Of a stretch of 64,000 bases of DNA, positions 59,805 through 64,000 are shown in pieces. Numbering within the stretch: position 1 is the first letter of the stretch; every line of letters begins with the position of its first letter. Both the position numbers and the translations under genes were made by a program. The stretch comes from Diplonema papillatum (taxonomy: Eukaryota > Euglenozoa > Diplonemea > Diplonemida > Diplonemidae). The stretch is taken from the NCBI GenBank assembly GCA_030068145.1, contig JAPJBO010000310.1, positions 171,757 through 235,756 of the forward strand, written 5' to 3'. The notes beneath the pieces are model-generated. The model had not been told where the DNA came from. It searched no databases and was given only the letters and a program-made list of their open reading frames with translations.

Positions 59805-62181
59805 CCCCCACGCCGCGTGTCCGTTCGGCGTCCTGATGGTGGTCAGTGCGGGGACGTACGCGACGATGCCGCGGAGCCCCGTGGCCTCCGCCCAGAAGTG
59901 CCGCGACCTTCGTGAGCGAGGAGGCGGAATCGAAGCGGTCGTTTTCGCAACGAAGACACCACCCCCTCCTTTATACTCAAGAAAGTTGTTTCCCCCCCCC
60001 AACTTCTGCGTCCTGAGGTAAGCTCAACGCCGCGTGTCCGTACTGCGTCCCGATGGTGGTCAGTGCGGGGACGGCGGCATACGCGACGATGCCGCGGAGC
60101 CCCGTGGCCTCCGCCCAGAAGTGCCGCGACCTTCGTGAGCGAGGAGGCGGAATCGAAGCGGTCGTTTTCGCAACGAAGACACCACCCCCTCCTTTATACT
60201 CAAGAAAGTTGTTTCCCCCCCCCAACTTCTGCGTCCTGAGGTAAGCTCAACGCCGCGTGTCCGTACTGCGTCCCGATGGTGGTCAGTGCGGGGACGGCGG
60301 CATACGCGACGATGCCGCGGAGCCCCGTGGCCTCCGCCCAGAAGTGCCGCGACCTTCGTGAGCGAGGAGGCGGAATCGAAGCGGTCGTTTTCGCAACGAA
60401 GACACCACCCCCTCCTTTATACTCAAGAAAGTTGTTTCCCCCCCCCAACTTCTGCGTCCTGAGGTAAGCTCAACGCCGCGTGTCCGTACTGCGTCCCGAT
60501 GGTGGTCAGTGCGGGGACGGCGGCATACGCGACGATGCCGCGGAGCCCCGTGGCCTCCGCCCAGAAGTGCCGCGACCTTCGTGAGCGAGGAGGCGGAATC
60601 GAAGCGGTCGTTTTCGCAACGAAGACACCACCCCCTCCTTTATACTCAAGAAAGTTGTTTCCCCCCCCCAACTTCTGCGTCCTGAGGTAAGCTCAACGCC
60701 GCGTGTCCGTACTGCGTCCCGATGGTGGTCAGTGCGGGGACGGCGGCATACGCGACGATGCCGCGGAGCCCCGTGGCCTCCGCCCAGAAGCGGCTGACCG
60801 AGGCTGCGAGCGGGTGGGCCTTCGTGAGCGAGGAGGCGGACTTGAAGTGGTCGTTCTCGCTCGAAGACAAGTCGGGGAAGCCGCGCTGTGGAGCATCCTG
60901 TCGCCGACGCTGCTGCTGGATGAGAAAGCGCAAAGGAAAACCAAACAAGGGATACCTAGAGTTTTTGTTGTGTTACCGCACTACCCTGAACCCAAATCCT
61001 GGACGTGGTTTTAAGTGTTTCACTTTGACAAATGACCGATAGATTTGGGCTGTGTGGGGACAGGGCGGGCGGAACGGCGGGAAAACGAGAGATAAAGAGA
61101 GCCGGGGGTTCACTGCCTCCCCCTCTCTCTTCCCCACCCCATCCCCTCCTTTATACTCAAGAAAGTTGTTTCCCCCCCCCAACTTCTGCGTCCTGAGGTA
61201 AGCTCAACGCCGCGTGTCCGTACGGCGTCCCGATGGTGGTCAGTGCGGGGACGGCGGCACACGCGACGATGCCGCGGAGCCCCGTGGCCTCCGCCCAGAA
61301 GTGCCGCGACCTTCGTGAGCGAGGAGGCGGACTTGAAGTGGTCGTTTTCGCAACGAAGACAAGTCGGGGGAAGCCGCGCTGTGGAGCATCCTGTCGCCGA
61401 CGCTGCTGCTGGATGAGAAAGCGGAAAGGAAACCAAGCAAGGGATACCTAGAGTTTTTGTTGTGTTACCGCACTACCCTGAACCCAAATCCTGGACGTGG
61501 TTTCAAGTGTTTCAATTTGACAAACGACCGATAGATTTGGGCTGTGTGGGGACAGGGCGGGCGGAACGGCGGGAAAACGAGAGATAAAGAGAGCCGGGGG
61601 TTCACTGCCTCCCCCTCTCTCTTCCCCACCCCATCCCCTCCTTTATACTCAAGAAAGTTGTTTCCCCCCCCCAACTTCTGCGTCCTGAGGTAAGCTCAAC
61701 GCCGCGTGTCCGTACGGCGTCCCGATGGTGGTCAGTGCGGGGACGGCGGCACACGCGACGATGCCGCGGAGCCCCGTGGCCTCCGCCCAGAAGTGCCGCG
61801 ACCTTCGTGAGCGAGGAGGCGGACTTGAAGTGGTCGTTTTCGCAACGAAGACAAGTCGGGGGAAGCCGCGCTGTGGAGCATCCTGTCGCCGACGCTGCTG
61901 CTGGATGAGAAAGCGGAAAGGAAACCAAACAAGGGATACCTAGAGTTTTTGTTGTGTTACCGCACTACCCTGAACCCAAATCCTGGACGTGGTTTCAAGT
62001 GTTTCAATTTGACAAACGACCGATAGATTTGGGCTGTGTGGGGACAGGGCGGGCGGAACGGCGGGAAAACGAGAGATAAAGAGAGCCGGGGGTTCACTGC
62101 CTCCCCCTCTCTCTTCCCCACCCCATCCCCTCCTTTATACTCAAGAAAGTTGTTTCCCCCCCCCAACTTCTGCGTCTTGAG
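59805..62181 (+). repeat. Tandem arrays copying the start of the PH exon
   Basis: ATGGTGGTCAGTGCGGGGAC occurs at 59835, 60053, 60276, 60499, 60722, 61233 and 61725 and in the true exon at 62217. The period is 223 bases in the first block and 492 in the second. Units include a polypyrimidine tract, a TGAG|GTAAGCTCAACGCC border and 80-210 bases of exon. The 492 unit also carries the CTAGAGTTTTTGTT dispersed repeat. Confidence 0.9.
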
Positions 62182-63119
62182 GTAAGCTCAACGCCGCGTG
62201 TCCGTACGGCGTCCCGATGGTGGTCAGTGCGGGGACGGCGGCATACGCGACGATGCCGCGGAGCCCCGTGGCCTCCGCCCAGAAGCGGCTTACCGAGGCT
62301 GCGAGCGGGTGGGCCTTCGTGAGCGAGGAGGCGGACTTGAAGTGGTCGTTCTCGCTCGAAGACAAGTCAGGCGAAGCCACGCTGTGGAGCATCCTGTCGC
62401 CGACGCTGCTGCTCGGGTACCCGCAGCACAGCGCGATCATGCCCACGGAGTACGTAAAAGTGTCGGATCTGCTGCACGCGGACTGCACCGACGGGTCCAT
62501 CGACCTGACCTTCCAAGGCAAGGCGGGCAAGCTCACTCTCCGGTCGAAAAACCCCGCGACCACCCAGCGGTGGAGCGCAGCCCTCTCCGCAGCCATCCGC
62601 GGCGCTGCGGAGCAGCGTAGGCCGCCGGCGTCCCCACTGCCCAAGGACTCACCGTCGGAGGCTCTTAGGCCCGGCCGGTTGTCTTCCTCGCCGCAGCCGC
62701 CGCATACACTGCACCGCATTCTCGCAGACATGGGGCGGGGACCTACGCAGCGTTCTGAATACGTCGCGAGTGCGAGGACAGGCGTGGGGCCGGTCGCTGC
62801 CGAGAGGGCGCAGTGCGCGGCGTTCGAGGACGAGTGGCGGAAGGCGGCGCGGAGGAAGCGGAGGGAGGAGCGGCTGCGGCTCGAGGAAGAAGAGGACGAG
62901 CGCGCCTTCGAGCGGGAGCTGCTCGCGAGGAGGCAGGCCCGGCGGCGGGCGGAGGAGGAGCTCCGCGGAGAGGACGACCGCCGGCACGAGGAGCGCTGCC
63001 GGAGGCAGCGCCAGAAACTGAACGAATCGGACAACTCCGCCGGCGCAGAGACACCCAGGAGCCGCGTCGATGACGCCAGCTCGACAGACAAGTATGCCAA
63101 TTCCATTCTTTGGCGTTAA
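62182..63119 (+). CDS. PH-domain and coiled-coil protein, partial gene
   Basis: The last and only complete copy of the arrayed exon begins after TTGAG at 62181 (acceptor inferred) and reads to a stop at 63117-63119. A donor GACAA|GTATGCC at 63091 may be used instead. The N-terminal part has SGWAFVSEEADLKWSFSLED. The stretch TEYVKVSDLLHADCTDGSID...NPATTQRWSAALSAAIR has the strand pattern and the conserved C-terminal helix Trp of a pleckstrin homology domain. A Pro/Ser linker and a highly charged coiled coil (KRREERLRLEEEEDERAFER) follow. PH domains bind phosphoinositides or proteins at membranes. The first exon(s) and the start codon are not identified; the gene probably continues beyond the window. 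Confidence 0.65.
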
Positions 63120-63180
63120 TCCGTAGTATTAGTCTTATAACACGAAGACGAGTATATACGTAATAATAGTAATAAAGCAA

Positions 63181-63850
63181 AGCCTACCTACCAGAGGCAG
63201 CGCCAGAAACTGGACAACTCCGCCGCCAGCATCTCCGGCGCGGAGACACCCATGATATCAGCTCGACAGACAAGTATATGCCGATTCCACCCTCTGACGT
63301 TGTTACGTAATACTAATTGTACCTACCTTCCCCCGTGCTTAAGATCGCGTCCTCCCCCCTTATATAAGATTGAGGTTTTGAGAAATGAGGACGAGTGGCG
63401 GAAGGCAGCGCGAAGGAAGCGGAGGGAGGAGCGGCTGCGGCTCGAGGAAGAAGAGGACGAGCGCGCCTTCGAGCGGGAGCTGCTCGCGAGGAGGCAGGCC
63501 CGGCGGCGGGCGGAGGAGGAGCTCCGCGGAGAGGACGACCGCCGGCACGAGGAGCGCTGCCGGAGGCAGCGCCAGAAACTGAACGAATCGGACAACTCCG
63601 CCGGCGCAGAGACACCCAGGAGCCGCGTCGATGACGCCAGCTCGACAGACAAGTATGCCAATTCCATTCTTTGGCGTTATTCCGTAATATTAGTCTTATA
63701 ACACGAAGACGAGTATATACGTAATAATAGTAATAAAGCAAAGCCTACCTACCAGAGGCAGCGCCAGAAACTGGACAACTCCGCCGCCAGCATCTCCGGC
63801 GCGGAGACACCCATGATATCAGCTCGACAGACAAGTATATGCCGATTCCA
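63181..63850 (+). pseudogene. Tandem copy of the PH exon 3' end and donor
   Basis: 63389-63660 repeats 62828-63099 almost perfectly: coiled-coil codons, donor, and the following intron start (AACACGAAGACGAGTATATA). A shorter exon piece (AGGCAGCGCCAGAAACTGGA...) occurs at 63194-63275 and again at 63755-63838. The overall period is 561 bases. Confidence 0.88.
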
Positions 63851-64000
63851 CCCTCTGACAGTGATTTATATATGGGTCTGGGGCTCGGGGCCACCCCGAG
63901 CGCGAAAAAAAAAAATCGAATTAATTTTGGGCTGGGGTTGGGGTAGGGCCGGGCACTACCAACCGGGATCAGCGGGGGTGACCACAGGGGAGGGATAAGC
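63851..64000. other. Window end, no gene seen
   Basis: G-rich sequence after the 561-bp repeat breaks off. Nothing is recognised. Confidence 0.4.

Overview
This is nuclear DNA of a eukaryote with large, spliced, repeat-packed genes, most likely a unicellular alga or other protist. The evidence is spliceosomal introns (nearly all GT-AG, one apparent GC-AG) in three confidently rebuilt genes, strongly G/C-biased third codon positions in real exons, very repeat-rich introns, and all recognised host genes on the + strand. Same-strand genes plus a tandemly duplicated gene would suit a dinoflagellate or related alveolate. I saw no spliced-leader relic, so the lineage is left open.

Layout. 2205-7578: predicted ABC-class ATPase, three exons. 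7579-14800: repeats, including a 3.9 kb DNA-transposon-like unit with 31-bp terminal inverted repeats (9864-13737). 14880-29368: creatine-kinase-like phosphagen kinase, copy 1, five exons, with a probable mitochondrial-type leader. Its first intron carries a complete tyrosine-recombinase retrotransposon (18401-23657). 32271-42162: phosphagen kinase copy 2, same five-exon structure. 42163-48517: minisatellites and short mobile elements. 48518-53248: seven-bladed WD40 protein with a coiled-coil tail. 53250-55600: transposon debris. 55639-56673: a Cys/His-rich basic protein with three regular metal-binding-like modules, not recognised. 56898-63119: exon(s) of a PH-domain, coiled-coil gene embedded in tandem repeats.

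Two things stand out. First, the retrotransposon has the order gag (CCCH finger) - tyrosine recombinase - reverse transcriptase - RNase H, bounded by split direct repeats (A1 ... B1-A2-B2). That is the order known to me from VIPER/TATE-type elements of trypanosomatids rather than from DIRS or Ngaro. Its gag and recombinase share one frame across a single UGA, and the reverse transcriptase lies in the -1 frame. Second, tandem arrays and stray copies inside introns repeatedly span exon-intron junctions. The end or start of a coding exon, with its splice site, is copied 2 to 10 times at the ABC ATPase exon 1 donor, the kinase exon 4 acceptor, both WD40 acceptors and both ends of the PH exon. One kinase exon also exists as an inverted copy. 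Introns here appear to grow by duplicating exon edges, leaving decoy splice sites in series.

All coordinates and splice sites were worked out by eye. No alignment, profile search or transcript evidence was available.
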